From Planctomycetaceae bacterium UBA4732 (GTDB taxonomy: Bacteria; Planctomycetota; Planctomycetia; Gemmatales; Gemmataceae): a DNA stretch of 64,000 nt. Within the stretch, counting starts at the first letter, position 1. Each line of letters opens with the position of its first letter. A program made the position numbers and the translations under genes. The stretch lies in assembly GCA_002404095.1 (NCBI GenBank), contig DHJA01000077.1, forward strand, positions 37,378 to 101,377. The letters are read 5' to 3'. Positions 53,695 through 61,866 of this stretch are shown piece after piece. The notes beneath the pieces are model-generated. The model was given only the letters and a program-made list of their open reading frames with translations. It was not told the DNA's origin and did not search any database.

Positions 53695-53895
53695 TCCAAC
53701 TCCTCCATCTCGGAGTCGAAATCGTCGTAGGTACAGACATAGCCCGGCGGCTTCGACCGATCTTTCTCCTCCCGAAACGCCTTGATAACAGCCGACTGAA
53801 TCACCTCGCGGCAAGCCGAATTGATCGGATGCGCGATGTCGGCGCGCAGTTCAACGCGGCCATCGGCGTCGCGGCTGGTTCTTGGTACCGCAGCC
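53691..53895 (-). pseudogene. Degenerate partial copy of spoVG
   Basis: Reverse strand reads [20 protein letters not shown], then [40 protein letters not shown] and stop. It closely matches the intact SpoVG (residues from about 80) at 58996-59168. The 5' half is missing and the copy jumps from the DADGR region to a piece encoding CGTKNQ, dropping the second half of the zinc ribbon. The nucleotide match is high over 53711-53870. It marks the edge of the inserted region that carries the three-gene operon. Confidence 0.85.
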
Positions 53896-54309
53896 GCGGA
53901 GCGCCGGTTTTACCGATTTTTCGGATTCCTCAGTAATCCATTGCCGACTGGGTAATCTAGAGTCCAACACTGGCCGCATTTCATGTCTCTTGCGGCCGGC
54001 TTCGTGCGGCAATCCAACGGCGACACGCTGATTTCGGAAGCCCACGGCCGTCAGATCCGTGAGGTTTCGGCCGATAAGAAGCCGGTAAGGATCATCAAGA
54101 GCGATGCGAGGAGACATCCATGTACGCTCGTAGTTGTGGATGAATGATATGAGCATTTCCGCGGTGGCGACGAAAACAGGAACATCGTACATATACGTTC
54201 CGAATGTACGATGTTCTCGTTTCCTTTTTCCACGTTCCCCCTTGTCCGCACTCCTGTAAAGACTGGCGGCGTAAGCTGTCCAGTCAATTTTAGTGCTTGC
54301 TGCGCTGAC
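53896..54309. other. Non-coding region with an operator-like inverted repeat
   Basis: No convincing gene; a minus-strand open frame here ends in spoVG-remnant sequence in the wrong frame. It holds a perfect 12-bp inverted repeat at 54181-54192 and 54204-54215 (AACATCGTACAT and its complement, 11-nt loop), followed on the + strand by a T-rich run to 54235, so either an operator or a terminator. Confidence 0.6.
54181..54215. repeat. 12-bp perfect inverted repeat
   Basis: Arms 54181-54192 and 54204-54215, loop 11 nt, about 95 nt before the promoter of the three-gene operon. Could bind a regulator encoded in the operon (the protein has an ImmA/IrrE protease part), or form a terminator with the following T-rich stretch. 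Confidence 0.6.
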
Positions 54310-54337
54310 TTGCACCGGAACTGACTTTGTGTATACT
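54310..54337 (+). promoter_or_regulatory. Candidate sigma-70 promoter of the island operon
   Basis: TTGCAC (54310-54315), 16-nt spacer, TATACT (54332-54337): near-consensus -35 and -10, 38 nt before the proposed TTG start. It is the clearest vegetative promoter in the window, as expected for a transferred operon in a lower-GC stretch. Confidence 0.55.
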
Positions 54338-54343
54338 ATGACT

Positions 54344-54359
54344 AGGCAGTTCGCTGCCT
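54344..54359 (+). promoter_or_regulatory. UUCG-tetraloop hairpin in the leader
   Basis: AGGCAG-TTCG-CTGCCT, a perfect 6-bp stem with a stable UUCG loop, sits just before the ribosome-binding site (AGGAG, 54362-54366) and the TTG start at 54375. It may stabilise the transcript end or influence initiation. Confidence 0.5.
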
Positions 54360-54374
54360 GTAGGAGCATGCCCC

Positions 54375-55745
54375 TTGGCGACCCGAAACCAGTTCTGGAC
54401 GCACCCCTCGATCTTAAGGCTCGCAAGGCCTTCAGACCCTGTTGGTTGCATCACACAAAAGGCCAGAGATCTTGTATTCGACGCTATCGAGGCCGGTTGG
54501 TCTGGTCCACCCTTTGATCCGTTCGCTCTCGCGGATCACCTCAAGCTACCGGTGATTCCCAGGGAAGATATTCTCGACGCGCGAACCATCCCTATGGAGG
54601 GGGAAGGGGTGCAGATCGAGTTCAACCCGAATCGTCCCAGTGGCCGCATCCGGTTCTCCATCGCCCACGAAGTTGCCCACACCCTGTTCCCAGATTGCCA
54701 GGAACGTGTGCGGAACCGAGCCGCCAGAGAGCATATGCTAGGGGACGACTGGCAACTCGAACTCCTGTGCAATGTCGCAGCTGCAGAGTTGCTCATGCCT
54801 ATTGGTAGCTTCCCCGATCTCAAAGACAAAGCGCGCTCGATCGACTCGCTCATGGAACTCCGCAAACAGTACGATGTTTCGACGGAGGCGCTGCTGCTGC
54901 GAGTGGTTCGACTGACCGACGCCGCATGCACGATGTTCTGTGCCTCCCGCCGGGACCAAGGCGACGCAAGCGACCGCTATCGCATCGACTATGCCGTCGG
55001 ATCGAGGTCGTGGTCCCATAGCCTGGCGAGCGGCGTCCTTCTCCCCGTGTCAACAATCATGCGGGAGTGTACGGCCATCGGCTTCACCGCAAAGGGTGAC
55101 GAGCAGTGGCCAGGTATTCCCCCGAAACTACATGTCGAAGCCGTTGGCATCCCGCCGTTTCCGAAACACCGGTATCCGCGTGTGGTTGGCATCGCACAAG
55201 TGCCGGATGGGCTGACGACAGCACGCCCTAGGATCACCTACTTGCGGGGCGATGCCACACGACCGCGAGGATTAGGCCTGCGGATTATTTGTCACGTGGT
55301 CAACGACAAGACTCCTCGCTGGGGCGGCGGATTCGCACTCGGAGTTCGCCGCGGATTTTCGGATGTGCAGCAAGATTTTATGTCGTGGGCTGAACAACAC
55401 GCCGATCTGTTCACGCTCGGCAATGCGCAACTCTGCAATGTGGACGATACTTTGGCGATCTTCAGCATGATCTGTCAGAAGGGCTACGGTTCATCGCGCA
55501 CCCCTCGTGTGCGCTATGCGGCTATGAAGACATGCCTGGATCGACTCGGCGATATCGCCGTGACCAGCGCGGCGAGTATTCACATGCCGCGGATCGGCTG
55601 CGGCCAGGCCGGCGGCGCATGGGACATTGTGAGCGAACTCATTGACGAGAGCCTGTGTAGCCGTGGCATCTCCGTAACGGTTTACGATCTTCCGGGTAGT
55701 GACTCCGGCAGTTCTGCTGTGCAGAAAGGCCTTTTCGAGGCATGA
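54375..55745 (+). CDS. ImmA/IrrE-type metalloprotease fused to macro domain
   Basis: 456 aa from TTG at 54375 with AGGAG 8 nt before. Residues about 20-170 form an ImmA/IrrE-like domain: zinc motif HEVAH in RFSIAHEVAHTLFPD and the following LCNVAAAELLMP. After a linker, residues about 285-445 read as a macro domain of the DarG/TARG1 kind: ITYLRGDATRP, IICHVVNDKTPRWGGGFALG, SIHMPRIGCGQAGGAWDIVS and VTVYDLPG. Macro domains bind or remove ADP-ribose; ImmA/IrrE proteases cleave a repressor in stress. First gene of a three-gene operon; the third gene is ADP-ribosyltransferase-like, so an antitoxin or regulator role is inferred. Confidence 0.78.
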   Translation: MATRNQFWTHPSILRLARPSDPVGCITQKARDLVFDAIEAGWSGPPFDPFALADHLKLPVIPREDILDARTIPMEGEGVQIEFNPNRPSGRIRFSIAHEVAHTLFPDCQERVRNRAAREHMLGDDWQLELLCNVAAAELLMPIGSFPDLKDKARSIDSLMELRKQYDVSTEALLLRVVRLTDAACTMFCASRRDQGDASDRYRIDYAVGSRSWSHSLASGVLLPVSTIMRECTAIGFTAKGDEQWPGIPPKLHVEAVGIPPFPKHRYPRVVGIAQVPDGLTTARPRITYLRGDATRPRGLGLRIICHVVNDKTPRWGGGFALGVRRGFSDVQQDFMSWAEQHADLFTLGNAQLCNVDDTLAIFSMICQKGYGSSRTPRVRYAAMKTCLDRLGDIAVTSAASIHMPRIGCGQAGGAWDIVSELIDESLCSRGISVTVYDLPGSDSGSSAVQKGLFEA

Positions 55746-55776
55746 GGAACAATCGGTTCCCTAGAGGCGTACCACC

Positions 55777-57381
55777 TTGGTCAGGCAGATTGTTCTACTC
55801 TCCGGTCCGATTGGCTCTGGCAAGACCACCCTCTGCCGGAACTTGGAACACCGTTTTCGCGCCGTCTCGCTGAGGACGAAAGACCTCATCAAAGAACTGG
55901 CCGCACATATTGAGCCTGAGCGCAAGGCGCTACAGAAGTATGGCGAATCGCTCGACCGCCGTACAAAAGGCCAGTGGGTTCTCAAAGCGCTTTCAAAGAG
56001 ATTGAGGGAATACCCGGACGACGCACTTATCCTCGTTGATTCAGTCCGCATCGAAGCACAAGTCGAATCCATCCGGCAGGCGTACGGACCGCGAGTATTT
56101 CACATCCATGTCCGCGCCTCGGATGAGGAACTTGCGCGGCGCTATGCCGAACGCACAAACGACATCAAGGAACTCCCTTCGTACAGTGATGCTAAGAAGA
56201 ACAAAACTGAGAGTAAGGTTATTAGGCTGGCCGACATCGCCGATGTTGTCATCGACACCGAGCGATGTACGGAGTCCGATGTGCTTGTGCGTGCGGCCAG
56301 CCATCTGGGGCTCTATGGGCGCGAATACCTACGGCTTGTGGACGTTCTCATCGGCGGCCAGTACGGCAGTGAGGGCAAGGGAAACGTCGTTTCGTACATG
56401 GCAAGGGAATACGATCTGCTCATGCGCGTTGGGGGACCGAATGCCGGCCATAAGGTCTATGAGGAGCCGGAACCCTATACTTTCCACCACCTTCCTTCCG
56501 GCAGTCGCTGTTGTGATGCTCAACTCCTGATCGGGCCCGGTGCAGTCCTCTACGTCCCAACACTTCTACAGGAGATCGGCGATTGCGGCATCGACTCTTC
56601 TCGCCTGTCTATTGACCCTCAAGCGATGATCATTTCCGAGGAGGACCGCGAGCAGGAGAAGTCACTCGTCAAAGAAATTGGCTCAACTGGACAGGGGGTA
56701 GGTGCTGCTACTGCTCGACGCATTATGGAACGCAGTGTGCCCGCAAAACTCGCTCGTGAACAGGCCGATTTGAAGCCGTTCATCAAGGACACACGCGAGG
56801 TGTTGGAGGAGGCTTTTTGCAGCCGCAAGCGGGTGCTTCTTGAAGGTACGCAGGGCACAGGTCTTAGCCTCTATCACGGCCACTACCCGCATGTTACTTC
56901 CCGAGACACCACGGTTGCGGGATGCCTTGCCGAGTCCGGCATCTCTCCAAGCCGGGTCAGAAAAGTTGTAATGGTCTGCCGAACTTATCCGATCCGTGTC
57001 CAAAGTCCCGATGGTCATGGGCGAACATCCGGTTTTATGTCGCAGGAGCTTACCCTTGAGGAAATCGCAAAACGATCCGGCATTGATTTAGATGAATTGA
57101 GGAAGATCGAGAAAACATCTACTACCAAGCGTGAACGGCGTATCGCCGAATTCGATTGGGCGCTCCTACGGAAGGCGGCATCCTTGAACGCGCCCACCGA
57201 CATTGCACTTACATTTTCGGACTACGTATCCATCAAGAATCGCGATGCCAGGCGGTTCGATCAACTCACGCCCGAGACCATTCGGTTCGTTCAAGAGATC
57301 GAGCGGGTCGCTGCCGCACCCGTCTCCCTTATATCCACCCGGTTCCATTCGCGCAGCATCATCGACAGGCGTTCCTGGTAG
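55777..57381 (+). CDS. P-loop nucleotide kinase fused to PurZ-like (adenylosuccinate synthetase family) domain
   Basis: 534 aa from TTG at 55777 (AGAGG upstream; an in-frame TAG at 55762-55764 excludes a longer start). Residues 1-180: Walker A LSGPIGSGKTTL, then LVDSVRIEAQVE and a LID-like RRYAERTN, a dNMP/dephospho-CoA kinase-type fold. Residues about 188-534: PurA/PurZ family, IGGQYGSEGKG, GGPNAGH (catalytic His kept), GSTGQGVGAA, GTQGTGLSLYHGHYPHVTSR, RTYPIRV and TSTTKRERRIAEFDW. The PurA catalytic Asp of GDEGKGK is Ser here, as in phage PurZ, which acts on dGMP to make the diaminopurine precursor. Middle gene of the operon. Confidence 0.8.
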   Translation: MVRQIVLLSGPIGSGKTTLCRNLEHRFRAVSLRTKDLIKELAAHIEPERKALQKYGESLDRRTKGQWVLKALSKRLREYPDDALILVDSVRIEAQVESIRQAYGPRVFHIHVRASDEELARRYAERTNDIKELPSYSDAKKNKTESKVIRLADIADVVIDTERCTESDVLVRAASHLGLYGREYLRLVDVLIGGQYGSEGKGNVVSYMAREYDLLMRVGGPNAGHKVYEEPEPYTFHHLPSGSRCCDAQLLIGPGAVLYVPTLLQEIGDCGIDSSRLSIDPQAMIISEEDREQEKSLVKEIGSTGQGVGAATARRIMERSVPAKLAREQADLKPFIKDTREVLEEAFCSRKRVLLEGTQGTGLSLYHGHYPHVTSRDTTVAGCLAESGISPSRVRKVVMVCRTYPIRVQSPDGHGRTSGFMSQELTLEEIAKRSGIDLDELRKIEKTSTTKRERRIAEFDWALLRKAASLNAPTDIALTFSDYVSIKNRDARRFDQLTPETIRFVQEIERVAAAPVSLISTRFHSRSIIDRRSW

Positions 57382-57390
57382 GGATCCGCA

Positions 57391-58056
57391 ATGCATGCCG
57401 AAGAACTCGTCGAAAACTACCCTCAGCTCTTCCACATGGCGGAGGCTAATACATGGTCAAGTATCCGAAAGCGGGGTCTTCTGAGTACATCTGGCCTACT
57501 TGACATGTTTGAGATCAACGGAGAGAAGCGATATCAGATCGAATCCTGCCACCGGCCAGAGTGCGTCGCCATCTCTCACCCAGGTCTGGGAACGGCGGTA
57601 ATCAGGGACCAGAAGCCAATGAGCGACGCGGCGCTCCGCAAGTGTCTCCAGAACATGAACCCACGGCACTGGTATGAAACATTGAACCGAAAGGTGTTCT
57701 TCTGGGTGAACCGTGAACGACTCCTTGGCCTGTTGTCGGCTCGCGCCTACAGAAGCCGGAAGCACTGCGTACTCACGCTCGACACGTCGCGCATGGTTGA
57801 ACGACACTTGGCTCGCATCACTCTCTCGTCGATCAACTCAGGATCCACCGTATACAATCCGCAACCCCGAGGTGTCCAGACGTTCCAACCCATCGCGTCC
57901 TATCCGTTCGATCACTGGCTCAAAAAAAGACGGAGCAGAACTAAAGCTGTAGTTGAGCTTGCGGTGGACTATGCCGTGTCGGATATTGCAGACCTTGCCC
58001 TCCGCGTCGATCACATGCAGGGCGACGAACTCCTCGAAACCGTTTGGCCAGCATAG
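57391..58056 (+). CDS. DUF7002-like protein, possible ADP-ribosyltransferase fold
   Basis: 221 aa, 9 nt after the previous stop. The N-terminus YPQLFHMAEANTWSSIRKRG, then LLSTSGLL matches the H-x-(8-11)-I-x-x-x-G-L opening of DarT/RES/ART-fold enzymes; RPECVAISHP, NRKVFFWVNRERLLGLLSAR and STVYNPQPRGVQTF are further conserved-looking parts. The family assignment (DUF7002) is from memory and moderate. With a macro-domain protein in the same operon it could be the toxic ADP-ribosylating partner. It is the last gene of the operon. Confidence 0.65.
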   Translation: MHAEELVENYPQLFHMAEANTWSSIRKRGLLSTSGLLDMFEINGEKRYQIESCHRPECVAISHPGLGTAVIRDQKPMSDAALRKCLQNMNPRHWYETLNRKVFFWVNRERLLGLLSARAYRSRKHCVLTLDTSRMVERHLARITLSSINSGSTVYNPQPRGVQTFQPIASYPFDHWLKKRRSRTKAVVELAVDYAVSDIADLALRVDHMQGDELLETVWPA

Positions 58057-58081
58057 TCGGTAGCGGCGAATAGCGGAAAAG

Positions 58082-58129
58082 GGGCATTGCACATTTACGC
58101 TCCATTGAGGCGTAAAGGTACAGTGCCCT
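58082..58129. repeat. Imperfect palindrome after the island operon
   Basis: Left arm (GGGCATTGCACATTTACGCTC) and right arm complement differ at about four positions and enclose a TTTACGC/GCGTAAA core. It lies 25 nt after the DUF7002-like stop and could be a terminator or a mini-transposable element end pair. Confidence 0.55.
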
Positions 58130-58814
58130 CTTTCGTGCCCGCTTATGCTGCCTTTCCGTGCCAAAAGCCAGACCCTGCGGGCGCGGCGCACAGCTTGGCG
58201 CACTGGCGCAAGCCCGGTTAACCGAGGGTGGGCAAAGGAGTTGCGTTGCGCCAAAAATCTGCGCCAAGCCTGCCTTGGCGCAAGCTCCTGGCTCAAGGCC
58301 GCCGGCCCCCCTGGGGCGGCGAAACGCTTGGCGGGTTGGCGGGCGTTCCCGAAGTCCTTTGCCGCTCACGACATTTACCCGCCATCCCCTCATCCGCCAA
58401 CCTGCCCTTGGCGGGCGAATTCCGGCGGACGATGCCCGGTAGGACTCGATCCGGCGCTGCTCCGCGACTTGTACGCCATGATCCTGCACCAACTCGGCGT
58501 CGAACACACGACGCAGCGGTGTGCCATGCTTTCGCGGACTAGTTCCGAAATCTCGTCCGGTCCCGACCCCGCGAAAGCATGAGTCCACGCGCGGGAGTCA
58601 TGCTTTCGCGGCGGCTTAGACTGGTGTAAGGTGCGGAAAAGAGGCCGCGAAAGCATGGCACCCAACGCCGTCAACAAGAACGCCCTGAAAAACGTCGTTA
58701 GCTGTTGGAAGAGGACAAGCAGAGAATTGAAAAGGCAACAAGCAAGAAAACGATCCGAAGCACGGACAGGCGCGTCGCCCTCGCCCATGCTTCGGATCGG
58801 CGTTCGACCTGCGT
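58130..58814. other. Gene-poor region with alternating 13-bp repeat
   Basis: No credible gene in 685 nt. Bases 58150-58440 are C/G-rich with TTGGCG-type words repeated. Four copies of CATGCTTTCGCGG occur in alternating orientation: 58525-58537 (+), 58569-58581 (-), 58599-58611 (+), 58645-58657 (-). The middle pair lies in an 18-bp stem with one mismatch (58569-58586 / 58594-58611). Origin unknown. Confidence 0.6.
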
Positions 58815-59423
58815 TTACAGAATGCCCGCACCGAAACCGTCGGTGCGCTTTTCCTGACGGGCTGCGGCGGTCGTCGCTTGCGCGGCCGTATGAGTGCCGC
58901 GTGCGCCGTGCGAACCGTGGGTACGGTAGCCGCGAGGGGCCGCGCCCATTTCGCTGACCACTTGGCCGTAGCTCGCCGCGCCGGCGGTCGCCGGCTCGTA
59001 ATCGGAGTCGAAATCGTCGTAGGTGCAGACGTAGCCCGGCTGCTTCGACCGATCCTTCTCCTCCCGAAACGATTTAATGACAGCCGACTGGATCACCTCG
59101 CGGCAAGCCGAATTGATCGGATGCGCGATGTCGGCGTGCAGCTTGACACGGCCGTCGGCGTCGCGAGTGGCGCGATCCTCGTCGAGCTTGCCGCCGCAGG
59201 CATTGCAGAAACGCGCCCGGAGGTGGTTCTTGGAACCGCAACCCTGGCAGCGATCCGTCAACTTGCGGCTGGGCATGGCCACGAACGAGCCTTTCGTCCC
59301 TTCGATGATTTTCAAATCGCGCACGACGTAGGCGTCGTCGAACGTGACCGAACAGAAGGCCTGAAGGCGCTCGTTCTCGTTGTTGTCATCCATGAGCTTG
59401 ATACGGACTTCGGTGATGACCAC
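58815..59423 (-). CDS. spoVG: SpoVG-family regulator with zinc ribbon
   Basis: 202 aa from GTG at 59423 (AAGGAG 7-8 nt upstream). [43 protein letters not shown] are the SpoVG core; an inserted zinc ribbon CQGCG...CNACG with LRARF follows, then [15 protein letters not shown] and [16 protein letters not shown], and a Gly/His/Ala tail. SpoVG binds RNA or DNA in Firmicutes; the planctomycete form with a zinc ribbon is longer. It lies 28 nt from ispE, as in Bacillus, and a degenerate copy is at 53691-53895. Confidence 0.9.
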   Translation of the reverse strand: MVITEVRIKLMDDNNENERLQAFCSVTFDDAYVVRDLKIIEGTKGSFVAMPSRKLTDRCQGCGSKNHLRARFCNACGGKLDEDRATRDADGRVKLHADIAHPINSACREVIQSAVIKSFREEKDRSKQPGYVCTYDDFDSDYEPATAGAASYGQVVSEMGAAPRGYRTHGSHGARGTHTAAQATTAAARQEKRTDGFGAGIL

Positions 59424-59451
59424 AGCGGGTCTCCTTTTTTCTGTGGCACAC

Positions 59452-60336
59452 TCAAAAGCAACTCTGCACAATATGGACTCGCGGCCTAGCGCCTTCATCC
59501 CTAAAGACATCCAAACCGCGTGCGACGCTAAAGCTCTCCTCCGGCGAGCGGCACAGGGCGAATACCGTGCTGCCGCTCCCGGTCATCAAGCTGCCCGCCG
59601 GTCCAAGGGCGGTCAGCCGCTCTCGCAACTCGGCCACGATGGGCCGGAGTCGTTCAGCCGGGGCTTGCAGCCGGTTGTGCAAGCGTCGGCCAAGTTCCAC
59701 CACGTCGCCGGCCTCAGCCGCCCGACGCACTTCCGCGCCGGACTCAGGCTCCGGCGGCACCGCGACGTTCCGAAAAACCTCCGCCGTGGACAAACCCACG
59801 GGCGGAGAAACCAGCACGAAATCAAGCGGGCGACTTAGGGCGACTGCTTCGACCTTTTCACCGCGCCCGGTACACCAAGCGGCGGGCGCGGAGAAGAAGA
59901 ACGGCACGTCGCTACCCAACTCGGCGCCGAGCGCGGCGAGTTCGGCCCGACTCAGTCCTAGCCGCCATAGCGCGTTCAATCCGGCTAGCGCGGCGGCCGC
60001 ATCGCTCGAACCGCCACCCAACCCGGCCGCCATCGGAATCCGCTTCCACAAGCGAATGTCGGCGCCGCAGTCGCGCCCAATGCGCCGCCGAAGCAATTCG
60101 GCCGCGCGGCAGATCAAGTTGTCTGGTCTCACGGACAGTTCGGGCCGGTCGCATTGCAGGCGAACGGTTCCCGAAGGACCATTGCCAAACAGCAGCGTAT
60201 CGTACAAGCTGACGGCCGTCATCAGGGTCGCCAGTTCGTGATACCCATCCGGCCGGCGATGCAGCACTTCCAGAAACAGATTCACTTTCGCCGGCGCCCG
60301 AACCAGTATGCCGGCGCCGCAACGCCTCAAGATCAT
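59452..60336 (-). CDS. ispE: 4-diphosphocytidyl-2-C-methyl-D-erythritol kinase
   Basis: 294 aa GHMP kinase of the MEP isoprenoid pathway. Motifs: [20 protein letters not shown], the ATP loop [17 protein letters not shown] and C-terminal [11 protein letters not shown]. Upstream of spoVG on the same strand. Confidence 0.93.
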   Translation of the reverse strand: MILRRCGAGILVRAPAKVNLFLEVLHRRPDGYHELATLMTAVSLYDTLLFGNGPSGTVRLQCDRPELSVRPDNLICRAAELLRRRIGRDCGADIRLWKRIPMAAGLGGGSSDAAAALAGLNALWRLGLSRAELAALGAELGSDVPFFFSAPAAWCTGRGEKVEAVALSRPLDFVLVSPPVGLSTAEVFRNVAVPPEPESGAEVRRAAEAGDVVELGRRLHNRLQAPAERLRPIVAELRERLTALGPAGSLMTGSGSTVFALCRSPEESFSVARGLDVFRDEGARPRVHIVQSCF

Positions 60337-60627
60337 AAAGGACCAATCGGGAGATTTTGAATTCCTTCACCCGAAGCGAGCTTGGATGAGGGATAAACGC
60401 CCATGAAAGTCCTTTTTCCGTGAGCCAAGGCGGGCTGGCCGTCCTGCCCGTTCCGGCTGGGCTGCACATCCCAGCAGAACGGGGGCGATCATACCTTTGC
60501 GAAAGAAGAGCGTCAAGGCTGCTAATCCGTTGTCGCAAAAAGCGGCGAGGGCGGTACGCTTTCTCCATAATGAGTGAGACCGCCTATAACCGCACTGCGA
60601 ACACGATCTAGCAATAGGAGAGCGGGA
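60337..60627. other. Divergent intergenic region
   Basis: 291 nt between ispE (minus) and threonine synthase (plus); no gene recognised. Promoters of both must lie here. Confidence 0.4.
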
Positions 60628-61866
60628 ATGAAGTCTTTCGTCACCCATCTGGAAAGCGCCCTGGACGGCTCGCGGTTGCCGGCCGATGAGGTTCATACGG
60701 TCCACCAGGGCCGGCCGCTTTGGGTGCGCTATGATCTCGACGCAGTGCGGGCGGCGGTGACGCCGGAGGACGTCGCGCAGCGCGGGCCAAGTCTGTGGCG
60801 TTACCGGGAACTCCTCCCGCTGCCGTTCGACGCCGAGCCGGTCACATTAGGCGAGGGCATGACGCCGCTGTTGCCGTGCCCGCGCCTGGGTCAAGCGCTG
60901 GGGCTTCGGCGCCTTTTTATTAAGGACGAGTCGCAGTTGCCAACGGGCAGCTTCAAGAGCCGCGGCATGACGACGGCGGTGAGCATGGCCCGACATTTCG
61001 GTTTGCGCCGCTTGGCGATTCCCACGGCCGGCAACGCGGGCGGGGCGTTGGCCGCCTACGGAGCGCGGGCCGGCATGGAGGTGTTTGTGTTCATGCCGGA
61101 AGACACGCCGATCATCAACCAGATGGAAGCTCATCTGGCCGGCGCCCGCGTCTTCCTGGTGAACGGCCTCATCACGGACTGCGGCAGGCTGGTGCGCGAA
61201 GGGACGGGACGCATGGGCTGGTTCGACGTGTCTACTCTCAAGGAGCCGTACCGTCTGGAGGGCAAGAAGACGATGGGCCTTGAACTGGCGGAACAGATGG
61301 CCTGGCGGCTGCCGGACGCGATCTTTTACCCGACCGGCGGCGGCACCGGACTGATCGGCATGAGCAAGGCGTTTCAGGAGCTGCGCGAGCTGGGCTGGCT
61401 GCGGACGCAAACGTTGCCCCGGATGATCGCCTGCCAGAGCGACGGCTGCGCCCCGATCGTGCGGGCGTTCGACGCGGGGGCGCGTTTCGCAGAGCCATTC
61501 CCGAATGCCCATACGATCGCCAGCGGCCTGCGCGTGCCGGCCGCAGTCGGCGACTTTATGATGCTGGACGCGATCCGCGCCAGCGGCGGCTGCGCTATTG
61601 CCGGCCGCGAGAATCGCATACTTCATTGGATGCGGCAGGCTGCGGGACTGGAGGGGATTTCTCTGTGTCCGGAGGCGGCGGTGTGCTTGGATTGCCTGGA
61701 AACGCTGTGCGCCGAGGGCGGCATTCAGCCCGACGAGGAGGTAGTCGTATTCAACACGGGGGCGTCACAGAAGTACCCGGAGATTGTCCCGCTGGCACTG
61801 CCGCGGTTGGACAAGGATCGACCCATCCACTATGAATCGTTATCGGAGCAAGCTCTACCTGTTTAG
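60628..61866 (+). CDS. thrC: Threonine synthase
   Basis: 412-aa PLP enzyme making threonine from O-phosphohomoserine. PLP lysine in LPTGSFKSRGMTT; PLP-binding PTAGNAGGALAAYG and YPTGGGTGLIGMSKAF. ATG at 60628 with AGGAG; a longer frame from 60574 is unlikely. Its last 12 nt overlap the convergent permease gene. Confidence 0.92.
   Translation: MKSFVTHLESALDGSRLPADEVHTVHQGRPLWVRYDLDAVRAAVTPEDVAQRGPSLWRYRELLPLPFDAEPVTLGEGMTPLLPCPRLGQALGLRRLFIKDESQLPTGSFKSRGMTTAVSMARHFGLRRLAIPTAGNAGGALAAYGARAGMEVFVFMPEDTPIINQMEAHLAGARVFLVNGLITDCGRLVREGTGRMGWFDVSTLKEPYRLEGKKTMGLELAEQMAWRLPDAIFYPTGGGTGLIGMSKAFQELRELGWLRTQTLPRMIACQSDGCAPIVRAFDAGARFAEPFPNAHTIASGLRVPAAVGDFMMLDAIRASGGCAIAGRENRILHWMRQAAGLEGISLCPEAAVCLDCLETLCAEGGIQPDEEVVVFNTGASQKYPEIVPLALPRLDKDRPIHYESLSEQALPV

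Noticed and set aside
53851-54426. 191-aa minus-strand open frame in the island upstream region
   Set aside because: Its end runs through the spoVG remnant in a partly wrong frame; nothing else in it resembles a protein.
57391-58056. Calling the third island gene DarT outright
   Set aside because: It shares only a general H...G-L opening with DarT; the central motifs differ, so DUF7002-like/ART-like is the most that can be supported.
57941-58588. 215-aa minus-strand open frame after the island operon
   Set aside because: Arg/Pro/Ala-rich, overlaps the DUF7002-like gene and repeat region; no family features.
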